In this document: positions 26,901-48,239 of the stretch, piece by piece | Numbering within the stretch: position 1 is the first letter of the stretch | How the letters are laid out: each line of letters begins with the position of its first letter | DNA from: Carnegiea gigantea | Taxonomy: Eukaryota > Streptophyta > Magnoliopsida > Caryophyllales > Cactaceae | DNA: 64,000 bases | Assembly (NCBI GenBank): GCA_029747015.1 | Contig: JAKOGI010000106.1 | Location: forward strand, 1,077,195 to 1,141,194 | Direction: 5' to 3' | Translations under genes and position numbers: made by a program | Notes under the pieces: generated by a model | What the model was told of the DNA's origin: nothing | The model's input: the letters and a program-made list of their open reading frames with translations, nothing else | The model's database searches: none

Positions 26901-29056
26901 CCACAGAGAATAGTATCGAGGTTAGAGTTGCTCTGTTAAGACGCGTTTTGGCCAAAAGTTAAGTACATATACCCCGGGAATAACGTAGATTAAGAGTGAT
27001 GATATCACTTAAGGGTGGTGTTGACATCCCTTAGCCAGCACAATAAGATGTTTTTATGTTATAAGTATGTTCCTAATAAATAGGAAATTTGGCAATTTGC
27101 CATTCTAGGCAGTTTAGAAAGGAAAAGAAGTTATTTTAAAAAGAATATGAGCCTCAAGAGGCCAAGTAAGGCATTTTTAAGAAAATAAGAAAGCTTTCAA
27201 ATGCACGTAACTTGCATATATTTTATTAATGTATTCTGAATATAATTTACATGAATTTCAAGTGTAGTTGGTTACATCCTAGCAGTGCAATAAATGTTTA
27301 AGTTTTTAATGATGCATTTCTTAAGAAAGAATGTTTCTTGCAAAGCTCTTCTTACCAATTTGGATGTCTCATGAGCTTTTAGAAAAGTTGTAAGTTTTAA
27401 AGAAATTTGCATGACTTATAAGTTCTTGAATATAACGAGAGTCACTATGTTTTCACAGGTGTGTTTAAAAGCATCATATTCATCCTTGTGCTACTTGATT
27501 AAGTGTCTGAGTGATTGTTAGAAAGGAAGATTGGTCATTAAGGACCTAGGAACGAGTTGAGAGGTTAGAATGAAGTTTTAAGGGTGGTGATCTTTCCTTG
27601 GGGATTTTGATTGCCTAATATGATAGTAAAGTATGAATACGTGATATGTGGCTATTATTAGTATTATTGCCTGCAACTGCTTTGGGTTTTAGGGAGTAGG
27701 GAAATTCTCACTGAGCGTGTGGTTGCTCATCCCATTACTTTTTCCCCCTTTTCCCTAGGCTTTTGTTATAACAGGTGGAACTACTTGAAAAAGAGTCACG
27801 TCTGACATATAGAAGTAGATTCATGTGTTTAACAAAGTGATGTAACGTATTCCTAGTTTGTAATTGTTGTAAACTAAGTTTTCTATCTCATATAATACAT
27901 ATTGTTTATGAGTCGCTCTGTATGGCCGTGTGAGCCAACCATCTGATTAGTTAGATGTCTTTATTCGAAATTAGCTGTATTCTGGGATGTAAACCCCAGT
28001 ACTCCGGTTGTGTAGACCGTTGAGTTGTATCTTTTACTTTTCATGTATTAAAGAACTATTCTGTTTGGTGTACTCTAAGCGGGTGGCTCGTTGAGTTATG
28101 AACTCCGACGTGTGGGCGTTGAACTTCTTTTAAATGTTATGTGCTTTCGTTGATTTGCAGGGTATTATTGTAAGACTTTTAGCTTAGAAACAGTCCGTTT
28201 TTAGGGGAAACTCTGTCCGTTTCGTCCCAAAAATTAAGTAAGACGTAAGAAAACGTAACGCTCCTGACCCTAGAGGCTGGGGGTGTTACATATTATAATA
28301 TATAAATATATGTTTTTGAATCCATACGATATAAATGTTACATAACTTGTTCTTTTAAATGGCCATTGCAAACAGTACCTTTTTGCATAAGTTTCAAGAC
28401 CTAAAAGCCAAACAATCAATATTTGTTTCAAAATCATAGAGCAATGGCCAAGATATTAAGACAACAATTGTAACTCACATATTTTAGAAATTATTATGAT
28501 TAAACCAATTTTAAAAGCTCCAGCAGAACTAAAAGCTCCGAATAAAATGTTAAAGAAAGTATTAAAATATAAAAATATAAAAATATTTTAAATTTTAAAT
28601 CATAAATCATAAATATAAATATTTAATTAAAAAAGAAAAAATTAACCAATAATACTTTGCTAGCTCAACATAAAATTCCACTTGAAAATATCACGCATTG
28701 ATCTCACTCTTGTTTTACCCACATGATAAAATTGCACCAAAAAAAAAAATATTGACTTACTCTTTAATTTCAAGTTTCAGCAGTTTCTAACAAATAAAAA
28801 AATGGAAGAAAGTTGGGTATGAATGTGTTTTTTTTTTAAATAAGAAAATTAATATTTTTGTAGATATAAATACATACAATAATAAGCACTTTAAATGTGA
28901 AAAAAACCACTAATAAATTTTATTAGTAAATGAAAGACAAATTAAACCAATAACAACTCACTATCTCACTTTTTATTACCACCTAAGCCATCCACATGTC
29001 AACTCTATATGCTATCACTCAATTTTATATATAGTTATATAGATAGATTATATAGA

Positions 29057-29979
29057 TAAGGAGAATTCTCTAAATTTGCTCTTCCGAGAATTCACAAGGG
29101 TAATTGTATCTTATGGGTGTATTTGTCATAAACAAGAGCAATCTTTGTGAGATAAAAAAAACACCACCTTAAAGATAGTGTTATTCATACCTTAAGCCTT
29201 ACACATTCCCCACAAATTGTCAATATTATCCCAACTTATTTCCAATAGATTTAATCAAGTTAATTTTACCAATCCAATTTATACAGTCTGGATTATCCAG
29301 TTCATTACATATCCTAGACTTATCACTAATAAGTGAAAAGGAGAAAAAAACTTGTATAATATGACCCTATTCAATAGATTAATTGGTCTACTTTTATGAG
29401 CTTTATCTCTAACATTCCGTTACGAGTACCTAAAGTGACTTCCTTATGACACCTTTATGAGAATCTACTTAGATGGTGTTTCATATTTTCTCTTGGATCC
29501 AACTTTAAGGATTTTTGTACTCATAGACATGGGAGAATTTAATATTTACATTTCAGATTATATTTTGCAAATATGCAATGATGATGTATAGAAAATATAA
29601 ATTTTTGACTTTTGGTCTCAAATGGATATGTTTTGAGGAAAAAATGTAAAGATTTAAATAGTGTATGCATTTGCATTTTGGTATTAAATTTTTTTGGTAA
29701 AACTACTATAAGATACCTTTTTTAAAAAAAATGTATGTACTTTAGGTAATTAAATCATATGCAATTATACACAATAATGAAATTGTTGTATCGCAACTAT
29801 TTCAAAACATACACACTCACAACATCACTATATATTTACATACCTTTTTAAAAAGATATTTTTTTTTGAAAGGTTTAAAAAATATACTGTTAAAACATGA
29901 CATCATCATTTATCAGATAAATTCACTTTACGTTTTGAACTTAAATTCCCTTAATGACAACCCACATGGCCTAAGTAAT
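29057..29979. other. Intergenic, nothing recognised
   Basis: AT-rich sequence with poly-A and poly-T runs. No coding region or defined repeat was identified. Confidence 0.5.
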
Positions 29980-29993
29980 TTATACTATAATAT

Positions 29994-31370
29994 AAAAACA
30001 ATATTGTGATGACATGACTTTTTCGAATTTTCTCATAAATTTGAGACTTTGAACCGTTAGATTATTTGATTATATAATCATAACCGTCGGATTTTCAGTA
30101 AAATAATTACCATCATAATTAAAAATATATAATATCTTTTTTTTTTGGCAACAAAATCTCTTAACTACCTAAAAACAAAATATATTTTGATATCCTTTTC
30201 TAAATCAATAAAAATAATTATCATCATAATATCATTAGATTATTTGATTATATAATCATAACTATCAGATTTTCAATAAAAATAGTTACCATCATAATTA
30301 AAAGTATATTATTTCTTAACTTTTTTCCTTTTAGTGGAATCTATTAACTGCCTGAAAACAAAATATACTTTAATAACTTTTTCTAAATCACTGAAAATAT
30401 ATATGTATTGCAGTTTATGAATGGCATTAATATTTTAGTGATCTAAGGAAGGAATAAAGTATTAAAGTTTCACTTTTCTTATTTTAATGGTAAGCCCGAA
30501 ATTAGCCACTTGACATATTATTGTTAGATTAAATAGAAAAGAGGTGAATTAATAGAAGAGCTAGACCTAGACGAAAGATTTTTCTTTCCAAACGTTCTTA
30601 ATGCAGAATAAGGTGTTTTTCTTCTTATACTTCTTGATCAGGAATTAAAGTTCCTAAAATCACTAATTTTTTTCATAAACAAAAGCAATGTTGTGATGAC
30701 ATGGCTTTTTCGAATTTTCTCTTAAATTTGAGATTTTGAACCGTTAGATTATTTGATAATATAATTACAACCGTCGGATTTTCAATAAAATAATTACCAT
30801 CATAATTAAAAATATATAATATCTTGATTTTTTTTGGGCAACAGAATCTCTTAACTACTTAAAAATAAAATATATTTTGATATCCTTTCCTAAATCAATA
30901 AAAATAATTATCATCATAATATCATTAGATTATTTGATTATATAATCACAACCATCAGATTTTCAATAAAAATAATTACCATCATAATTAAAAGTATATT
31001 ATTTCTTGACTTGTTTTTTGGTAGTGGAATCTATTAACTACCTAAAAACAAAATATACTTTAATAACTTCTTCTAAATCACTGAAAATGTATATGTATTG
31101 AAGTTTATGAATGGTATTAATATTTTAGTGATCCAAGGAAGGAATAAAGTATTAAAGTTTCACTTTTCTTATTTTAATGGTAAATGCGAAATTAGCTACT
31201 TTACATATTATTATTAGATTAAATAGAAGAGATGTGAATTAATGGAAGAGCTAGACCTAGACGAATGATTTTTCTTTCCAAACGTTCTTAATGCGGGATA
31301 AGGTATTTTTCTTCTTATATTTCTTGGTCAGGAATTAAAGTTTCTAAAATACTAATTTTTTTTATGAACA
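29994..31370 (+). repeat. Two-copy tandem duplication, about 0.69 kb per unit
   Basis: Unit 1 (about 29994-30677) and unit 2 (about 30678-31370) both run from a TTGTGATGACATG segment to a GGAATTAAAGTT(C/T)CTAAAAT segment, with clear similarity throughout. Inside each unit, ATTAGATTATTTGAT followed by a CAGATTTTCA-like stretch and ACCATCATAATTAAAA recurs about 180 bp apart, so there is a sub-duplication too. No coding sequence was found. Confidence 0.9.
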
Positions 31371-33799
31371 AAAATTTGCACAATGACAATTAATTAATGG
31401 TCGAAAATGCTCCTTTTAAGAGGTTGATGAAGTTTTTTATTTTTTTAATTTGTAACAAGTATTTCTATACCCATATAATAAGTGAAAAAAATTTATAAGT
31501 TTTTAATTGTAATAACTGTTTATAAAATATTACAATATTCCAAATAGCAACCATATCATATACAATATTTTGAGTTTTTTAAATAAAATAATGAATAGCT
31601 TTTTAAGAAGAAACAATTATTGATAGGTGCAAATTATGAGAAACTATCAACTAAAATTTCTAATATATAGAAATATATTACAATAGCAAATATTTTTGAT
31701 AGCAGTTATAATATCTTAATTTCTCTATAATAATTTGAAAATTATGATAGTCTAAAAAATTATCTAACTTATTCATTATTAAGTACTATTGATTATACAT
31801 TTTCAGTTGCATATTTATGTTGTGAATTTTACAAGTGTATGGTTGATCGCTGTAGCAAGTACGGGTGTCGATCCTCAGGGATGTGTTATGAAATTAGATC
31901 GCTATAAAACTAAATATGATATGATTGAATTAAATTGTCAAGGCTTAGTTAATTAGTAACTAATTATTTCAAAATGCTACACTGGAAGATCAATATCAGG
32001 AAGAAGCTTACCCTATCCATCACCATTAACTTTAATTATAGGCAAATTATGCAAAGCAAAATCAAACTTGGATAACCGAAACACAAACAAAGAACTTAAC
32101 AAACTGGAGAGAAATTAAATTCAACCTCTTCACCTCCAACTCCCTTCAGCTGTGGCCTGGAAGGAAAATATGGATCTAAACGCATATATGAACCGAATAG
32201 AAAATTCAGTTATCCAAAGAATGACCAGTACCAAAAACTCGAATATAGGCTAGACCGAAGCTCTGTCAATGCGCGAAGAATACGAACTTAAATTTGCAAC
32301 TATCGCTTAACTTTAAATCTTAATAAATCAAAAATTAGTTCTAGCAAAATTCTAATTTTAAACCAAATTTTAGAGTTTAAATCTACACCTAGAAACAAGA
32401 ATGATGGTGATGAAGCACCAGTATACCAAGAAGGTGGAGTCGGGCTTTTCTGGGTAGCAAAGCAAAGAAAGAAGAAGGGACGGATGGTTGGATATCACGT
32501 CCAAGCACATGTGAATTAAGTGAAAGAAAGAAAGAAAAAGAATTGGTCTTGGATGGGGCTGGGTTAGGGGCGAAATAGGCTAGTTTAGAAGGGGAATCCA
32601 GGCCCTCACAAAAGATAAAAATGGGCACGTGTGGGCCAAGGAAAGGAAAAGAAGAGAACTGACCCTTATGGGAAAGAAGAGAAAGAGAGGAGAGAAGCTG
32701 GGGCTTCAGGCTGGCTTTGCATTGGACACACAAATGGGCCTCGCTGACTAGGCTGCAGAAGAACAAGGCGGATATGCATAATGTGAAAAGAGAGAGAAAA
32801 AGAGCTGAGAATGAAAGAAGGAGGGGTAATTGGGTCACGGTTATTGGGCCGGTTCTTCTTCTTCTTTTTCTTTTCTCTACTTGATTCAATATTAATCAGT
32901 TGGATACTATTTATTTTTCCCAAGTTTTTTCCAATTCCTACAAAATAAATAAAATAATATTAAAATTCTAATTTAATCATTTATTTTGGAGCAAATAATA
33001 GATAATGAAAGATATAAATTAACTCAATTTCTGGTTGAATAGTTTACATTACTATGTACTATATTCGTTTATATGAATTATAGGTAAATCTGTATAGTTT
33101 TATTACGAGATCATACAGATTATAGAAGATTTATTATTCTTCATAAGGATACTTAGGCTATTTTGCATACAACAACACAATTGGATTCATACGTAACACA
33201 TGTATTATATTGTCATCATGTTTTGGACACTTTATTTTTTGATTACTAACTATCTCATTATAATATTCTCTACAGCCGTATGGTCATCTATCAGTATATG
33301 CAATTATAAATGATTGTATAGATAAACCATGAGTATTTATTATGAAATCTCGACGATACCATAATGTAGAATTGTCTATCACTCTTATTGCGCCAGTTAG
33401 TTGGAAAGAGGATGTGTATTACTTACGAAATACTGATGCTAGGTACATCAGGTATACAAGATATAATTGTAATCTTCATTATATCATTGTTAATCAAATT
33501 ATTACTGAGAACTTAATTTTTAATCTAGGTACAAGAAGAGAATGTGAATTCTTCATCATTGGCACCACAAATTAACGTATAATCATGTCATTGAGCATGA
33601 TTTTTAGTTTCATTTTGACTACGTACAATCTTTGTCATACTTTACATTGTGTCTTTGATAATCATACGCTGTTTTAATTATTGAGTTTCAATGGTTATGC
33701 ATAAAAGTGCTATCTATTCATATTTTTCAATAAATTTAAGTATCCTTTTCTAAATTACAATATTAACTTTGTCTATAATTAACATTCATCGATTATTTT

Positions 33800-33804
<5 letters not shown>
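31371..33804. other. Intergenic, weak repeat signals only
   Basis: Around 31838-31910 the run GCAAGTACGGGTGTCGATCC followed by TCAGGGATGTG resembles a motif seen in plant LTR-type repeats, but no partner copy is present. The purine-rich 32400-32890 gives a 166-codon minus-strand frame of Ser/Leu/Phe-rich composition without a known domain, probably not a gene. A 77-codon plus frame at 33342-33575 is likewise unsupported. Confidence 0.4.

Positions 33805-33856
<52 letters not shown>
33805..33856. repeat. (AT)n microsatellite
   Basis: About 50 bp of pure AT dinucleotide repeat directly before a Helitron-like 3' end motif. Confidence 0.95.
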
Positions 33857-33858
<2 letters not shown>

Positions 33859-33875
33859 GTGCGGGTCCGTACTAG
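33857..33875 (+). mobile_element. Possible Helitron 3' terminus
   Basis: CCGTGCGGGTCCGTACTAG followed by T resembles the short hairpin plus CTAG that ends plant Helitrons, although the hairpin loop looks deleted. A possible 5' end lies near 29980 (TATACTATAATATAAAAACA), which would make an element of about 3.9 kb holding the tandem duplication. That pairing is an inference. Confidence 0.35.
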
Positions 33876-34128
33876 TTTGATAAAAGGGAATCTCATGGTA
33901 ATATTTCCTCTTTCCTTTTTTTTTGGGGGAGGGGGGGTTTGCGTTGTGAAATGTAAATATTTTTTTTGGGGAGGGGGGATTCTTATAGTAGCTTTCCTAC
34001 CTCTTTAACAGGTAACACATCAAGAGATACGCAGAGGTAGATACATCAAGAGAGAGAGAGAGAGAACAAATAATAAAAAGCTAAACTCTGCTGACTGCTG
34101 AGTTACATGAGGAGACCCGACTCTTGCC

Positions 34129-34136
34129 TATATATA
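34129..34136 (+). promoter_or_regulatory. Putative TATA box of the oxidase-like gene
   Basis: TATATATA within GCCTATATATACATTC lies about 170 bp upstream of the start codon. This spacing would give a leader of about 140 nt. A GA-dinucleotide tract sits further upstream (about 34050-34066). There is no direct evidence of the transcription start. Confidence 0.5.
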
Positions 34137-34306
34137 CATTCAAACCCTCTCGTAAATATTGCTTGCAATGCCTGATGAAATTAACTTAGCAATACACGAC
34201 TCCTTTATTCCTTATTAGGGCAAAACAACTCTCTTTCAGAGTTCAGATCAGTCCACAAACTTAACACTTCACCTGCATCTCTACGCAAAACAGAATATTC
34301 AGAAAA

Positions 34307-43295
<8,989 letters not shown>

Positions 43296-44149
43296 ACTTC
43301 TCGTATGTAATGACCAGAAAGGAGATAAGGTGTAAACTAGAAAATGTTTACTCGATCCTTTCTTGAGCCCTCAATCTTTTGACTTGGGGGTTGGATTTGC
43401 TTCCTGTGTTCTAGGACACAACATGACAAATATGAGTCATACAGGCAGGACCTCACATGAGATTGAAAAGGAGTTGCAGAACATCTATATATACTAAGGT
43501 TAATATGGATTTGACATTACAAACACTAGTTAGGCTTACCATAAATTCTTTTAAAGTCGAGCTTTTAAAGATGTAGACGTATGTTGGTTCAGTCTTAGTA
43601 AGTAGAGAGGTTGTTCTTAGAAGGACAAAAGGAGATTTTAAAAATACTTTTTAAGTTATTTAACTTCTCTTGCATCATCAGTGTGTAGTCAAATTAGAAC
43701 TTATCTCCAAGTTCAAATCCATTTTCTCCGAGTTACCTAAGTTAGGTGAGGGGCCAACGTAATAACTTTATTCTTAAGTTGCAGAATTATCCAAATCCAA
43801 ATCCAATATCCAAAAACCCCGGCCGCCACCAGACGGAGTGTGGGGATCTAATGTAACAGTCTAACCCCTGAACTGCAAAATTACAGAGAGGTTGGTTCCG
43901 ATTGACTCTAGATTTAAAAACCGTAGACTACCTACTACTCCACAATAACAGAGCAGATGAATTTTAGAGAGATACTTTACTTTAATCCGTATAATCCAAG
44001 CTAAAAAAAAAAAGGAGTCCAAACTTATCTTTTTCAACTATACAAATTTTGGAAAAAACTTGTAGAATTATAGAGACATTATTTTTATTAGATCTTATAA
44101 TTAAAAATTATAACAAATAACAGTAAAATAGATACACCTGAAAACATGA
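43296..44149. other. 3' flank of the oxidase-like gene
   Basis: No gene was recognised. The stretch includes the 3' untranslated region of the upstream gene; no single poly(A) signal stands out. A GC-richer patch, CCCCGGCCGCCACCAGACGG, lies near 43817. Confidence 0.5.
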
Positions 44150-44157
44150 ATTGGCAA

Positions 44158-44736
44158 TAGGGGTGGGCAACAGATTGAGCTGGGCCGGATTGGGCCAGCC
44201 CATTAACTAAACGGGCTGGACTGGGTCTAGTACATTTGTTAATGGGTTAGGCTGGGTTATGCGCCAAATGAACCTGTCCCGCCCATTACCACATGAGGAG
44301 TGTTTTTGGTTAGTTAATTTTCCAACTCAGGTATTTGTAAATTAGTCTAAATTCAAAGTTAGAAAATACACAATCAAGCTAATAAATGGGTCCGGTCAAG
44401 TCGGCCCATGGGCGGCCCGCTTTGGACCGTTTTTACCGTTTAAAAACGGAACAAACTTGTGTAAAACAACGGTCTATAATAATTATTGTTATGTACACAG
44501 TATTGATAATGAGGTTAACTAATTGGAACATGTAAACTAGTGTGTCAATTAGGTTAAAAAAATAATGGGTCACTAGATGGGCCGTTAATGAGACCACCCA
44601 GTCCGGCCATTTAATATGCCTTAATGGGCTGGCCTATTAATGGTCCGGTCCAATATGGACCCAACCCTTTATTAGCCCTATTTTAAACGGACCGACCGCT
44701 TAACCCAATGAATACCCAATCCGTTGCCTACCCCTA
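44158..44736. mobile_element. Non-autonomous hAT element, 579 bp
   Basis: The ends TAGGGGTGGGCAAC and GTTGCCTACCCCTA are inverted repeats with one mismatch. They are flanked by a perfect 8 bp duplication ATTGGCAA at 44150-44157 and 44737-44744, the hAT signature. The interior is rich in GGGC and GGCC words common near hAT ends, and it has no transposase. Confidence 0.9.
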
Positions 44737-44898
44737 ATTGGCAAACAAAGATATCGTCAAAGTAGTCATTCCAAGAGACTACAACATAACTTCTACACAG
44801 GCCACAGTCATATCCTCGCCAAGTATATATCTCTAGCCGCTTCTTCAGTGAAACTAGAGTAGGTAAGGGACTCTTACACCTGTAACCAGTTGTTACGT

Positions 44899-45144
44899 CA
44901 TACAATCAATTGTACAAAAACAATCGTATAATCGGATTTCGGCTCACTAAAAATACTGTATAGCTCACTAAAATATACTACTCTGCACTCAGTTTTGCTC
45001 ACTAAAAATATTATATAGCTCACTAAAATATTGTAGTAAGTTGAGACACATTTTTAGTGAGCTAATAAATACTTTTAGTAAGTAAAAAGACCCAAATCAA
45101 CGTGTCTTATATACTCAGATTTTGTTTAGTAAAACTACTATCAA
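44899..45144 (+). repeat. Dispersed TAGTGAGC-type repeat, copy B, left part
   Basis: It starts CATACAATCAATTGTACA and continues CGGATTTCGGCTCACTAAAA, matching copy A from 19063. It is interrupted after ATCAA at 45144 by the retroelement and resumes at 60659. Confidence 0.85.
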
Positions 45145-48100
45145 TGTAATAGTCCGACCCTAAATCATATTTATTTATTTAATTAAGCCATATTATTAAT
45201 TTTTCATATTTATTTTTCTCACTTAATCATCCCGGCTGGGAGAATTTAATTTTGGACCCCACTCTGCAATTCAAGTTTCATTTAACGTACTAATTTCAGG
45301 AAAATTAATAGTAGGCCTCGATAATTATGATTTAAAAGATTAAATTATTTTTTATGTTATCACATTTAATTTCGAGTTTTGGAAAAACAAATTCAATTAA
45401 TCGCACCCGGTTTGGTATTTTTTTCCCAACCCGAGCTCATTTAAGGCCAATTTCGGCCCAACAAGTTTCGAATCCATTTGTTTAACTAATTACCATCATT
45501 ACTCCTAATTTTCATTAGCAAGAGATATTTTGGAGGATAAAATCTTAGCCAAGTCTTTTGCTTTGCGTTCATTTCATTTCTAGCCAAGTAAAATGCATAA
45601 ACCAACTAAGCAAGCAAGACCATCTTCTTCCTCCTCCGCCTCCTCCTCCACGGCTGACCTCTGCCCAACCTGCTGCCGCCATCTTCTGCCACCAGTCAGG
45701 GTTGCTGCCGGCCGGCCTCACCACCATAGCACCACCAGCTACCACCCCCTCAACCACCACTAGCACCAAACACAATACCACCTTCACATCTTATATTCAA
45801 GCTTAAGTGAAGTAATCTTTAAATCCAACTTTATTTAATTCTTGGTTTTATGTTAGTTTTGATCATGAATCATGTTGTTTTGATGCAATCAAGAATTATT
45901 TTGATGTTTTATTGGTTGGATCATCTTGAAAACAAGTGATGTTTGAAGTTGTTCATGATCATGCAAGTTTAGGTGGTGATGATAGATTTTGATTGTTTTA
46001 AATAGGATTTTGTGATCTTCGGTGTTGGTAATGAATATCAAGATATTTATGTTGATTTAGATGAGTTAAAGAGTGATTTTGGTGGGTGGTTATGTGAAGA
46101 AAAAATTGAAAATATGTGCATTAGAGTTAAAAAAAACAGACCTAAAACTGGGGCCACTTCGGGAATTAACTGGTACTGTTTGGCACATCAAAAAATTGTA
46201 ATTTTTGGTGTATGATAGCCTGTTGAGTTAGCTTTCAATAGGCTCTAGAATTACTCAATTTTGAGTTGTGTGGACAAAGTTATGACTAATTTACTGAAGA
46301 CTGCGCAGAATGCATCGAAACTGGGAGCATATTTGAACAAGAGACTTTACGGAAAAACTGGTACTGATTGGGGTATTGAAAAATTGTGATTTTTGGTGTG
46401 TGGATAGATCAATGAGTTGTCTTTCACATGTCTTTTGAATCATCTTAATTCGAGTTCTGTAGAAAAGGTTATGGTCGTTTTGCTACGACTGCGCAAATTG
46501 GACCAAAGTTGTGCACGGTTGTATTCTAGCCCAATTTTCGGGACCTTACTATGTGAATCATATTTTGTATCCTCAATAAACATTTTATAGGATATTAGGG
46601 TTTTATATCTCAATTGGAGGTCGGGAGTAAAAGATATAGATTTTCTAATGCAGACCATCAAACGGTAACATGAGTGAATACAGAAATCGTGACATTTGAA
46701 AATATGTCCAGAAGTTTCTATAAAATTATGGATATTGCAAGGAAATTACAAAGTATAGTGAGTTCAACAAGTTTTATTATGTATAGAAGCTTACTTGGGT
46801 TTGAAAACTGAGTTAAGTGAGTATGAAAATGAAATTTGATAAGTGGGCACAGTAATGACTCAAATTAGTATCTATCGGATCAACTGAGGTTATTTGAGCT
46901 TTTTATGAACCTCACAACACCCCTCATGGAATTGAACCATCTATTATCCATTTCAGAGGCATTAACCATTCTATTATCCATTTCAGAAGCATCACACTTT
47001 TCATCATCCATTTCAGAAATATCAGAAACCCATATTTCATTTATATCAATTAAAATCTTTTCATTATTACCTCAATCATTTCTATTTGGTCTATTTTGCT
47101 TCAATTTGTTGTATTTCAAGTTCGATAACCCTAACTGATTCATTATTCAGATCATTTTGGTTTAACCTGTCTTATATTGAATTAAAATCAGTTCATTTTG
47201 GTTTAACTTGTCTTATATTGAATTATTAGAAATGTAGAAGTCTTTTTAAATAAATCAATTTCTATTAAAGTTACAAATTATGTCAGTGAATATGGTTTAC
47301 TAACTACATTTACCTATAATTACATTTCTTTAGCATAATCGGGGCCTATTCTATCGTTTTCATTATGCATAAGTATTATCAAGTAAAATATTATTTTAAA
47401 GACTTCAGGTACGTTCATTGTCTGTATCTTTAGAAATCCGAGTGTATTTATCAACGTTATCATGTTTTGGTAAGTACATCAATAAATCAGTTTACACAGT
47501 AATTTCTCAGTTAATTAGTGACCCCGTCAGTTATCATCTATAGGGCATTCGCCCTTCAGTTACACGCACGGCTTCAGGCCAGGTCCCCGATCAGCCTGGC
47601 AGGTGTACACCTTTCCATAAATCGTAACAGTATCAAGGGGTTCACTATCAGATAATAAGTAGCAATGCAATTTTACATTCATCTCATTCGCTGTTTTAAC
47701 TTAAATTGAATTGCAAAGCGGCCGCCTAAACAATTTATTCAGAGATCATTTAACAATTCAGGAATGCATGTACTGAGTTTCGGCTCACAGTTCGAAATGT
47801 TTTTCATGTTTTGTTTTAGGCAAATGCTCAGAGAATTGCCCTCATGCTAATAAATCAATTGAAGAGAATAAGTGAAGTAAGGAAATCTGGATGGATCAGA
47901 AGTAATGCAGTATATGCATACTTTAAAGCTGTATATTGAATTCTTCAGTGGATGGAGATGCAGATTACATGGTAAATTGTTTTTACTATGGTGTAAAAAC
48001 CTTATATTGGTTAACAGTTGATTATATATGGATTGATCAGGTGTGTATGTATATGTTTGAGGTTATGCTTAACTATGTTATTTATGGTACTCATGTTTCA

Positions 48101-48217
48101 AGCCTTGTCCTTTTTGAACAACGGTAACGCCCCTATTATTGGGTTTATCAGATTATAATTGAGGAATTATCCAGGAAAATACAAATAGTGAATCATGTTT
48201 AATTTGGGGGTGTTACA
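45145..48217 (+). repeat. 5' LTR
   Basis: It starts TGTAATAGTCCGACCCTAAA and ends GGGGGTGTTACA. It contains a CT/CA-rich segment (about 45620-45780) that produces overlapping Pro/Thr-rich and Gly-rich frames with no known domain, and the conserved hairpin block at 47529-47612. Positions 46935-46942 (AACCATCT) are the empty equivalent of the hAT insertion site in the 3' LTR. Confidence 0.95.
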
Positions 48218-48221
48218 GATT

Positions 48222-48239
48222 TGGTATCAGAGCCAGGTT
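48222..48239 (+). other. Primer-binding site (initiator Met tRNA)
   Basis: TGGTATCAGAGCCAGGTT, 4 bp after the LTR end, is the standard complement of the 3' end of plant initiator Met tRNA. Confidence 0.95.

Larger units (their letters stand above)
22962..28290 (+). mobile_element. Aberrant LTR retroelement: long LTR with an inverted copy of its own end
   Basis: The unit is flanked by TATTA on both sides (22957-22961 and 28291-28295), the 5 bp duplication left by a retroelement integrase. The right part (23593-28290) is a 4.7 kb LTR starting TGTAAGGCCCGCG and ending GGGGGTGTTACA. The left part (22962-23591) is the last roughly 600 bp of that LTR in reverse orientation, beginning TGCAACACCCGCAACCCC. 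Both outer ends are therefore LTR 3' ends facing outward. There is no internal gene, primer site or second direct LTR. The structure is seen directly; its origin is inferred. Confidence 0.75.
23593..28290 (+). repeat. Long gypsy-type LTR
   Basis: It starts TGTAAGGCCCGCG and ends GGTGTTACA. A promoter-like AATAAATAAAAGAGAG at about 24006-24021 is followed by a CT-rich leader (24060-24160). The middle holds two tandem arrays. Very long LTRs of this sort are known in plant gypsy elements. The 116-codon frame at 24047-24397 lies in the leader and shows no known domain. Confidence 0.7.
22105..29056 (-). mobile_element. Helitron-like non-autonomous element, split by a retroelement
   Basis: Read on the minus strand, the right edge begins TCTATATAATCTATCTATAT, a typical plant Helitron 5' end. 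The left edge ends with an imperfect hairpin (CCTTCGCATCGCAGGGG) followed by TATGGTACTAG, typical of the 3' end, and sits between an A and a T in the expected way. Removing the retroelement at 22962-28290 and one target copy leaves about 1.6 kb with no Rep/helicase gene. The ends are read by eye and the hairpin is degraded. Confidence 0.5.

Noticed and set aside
23593..28290. Reading the LTR tandem arrays (25712-26495) as a CRISPR array
   Set aside because: Units are contiguous diverged tandem repeats without unique spacers, in a plant retroelement LTR.
32389..32889. 166-codon minus-strand frame
   Set aside because: Purine/pyrimidine-biased low-complexity sequence, no recognised domain, and an overlapping second frame of the same composition.
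45558..45806. Pro/Thr-rich small protein frame, repeated near 53726
   Set aside because: It occurs in both LTRs of the same element at the CT/CA-rich leader, is open on the opposite strand too, and differs between copies without protein-level conservation.
47936..48127. 63-codon frame repeated at 60377-60568
   Set aside because: The repetition only reflects the two LTR copies; there is no known domain and the position is at the LTR end.
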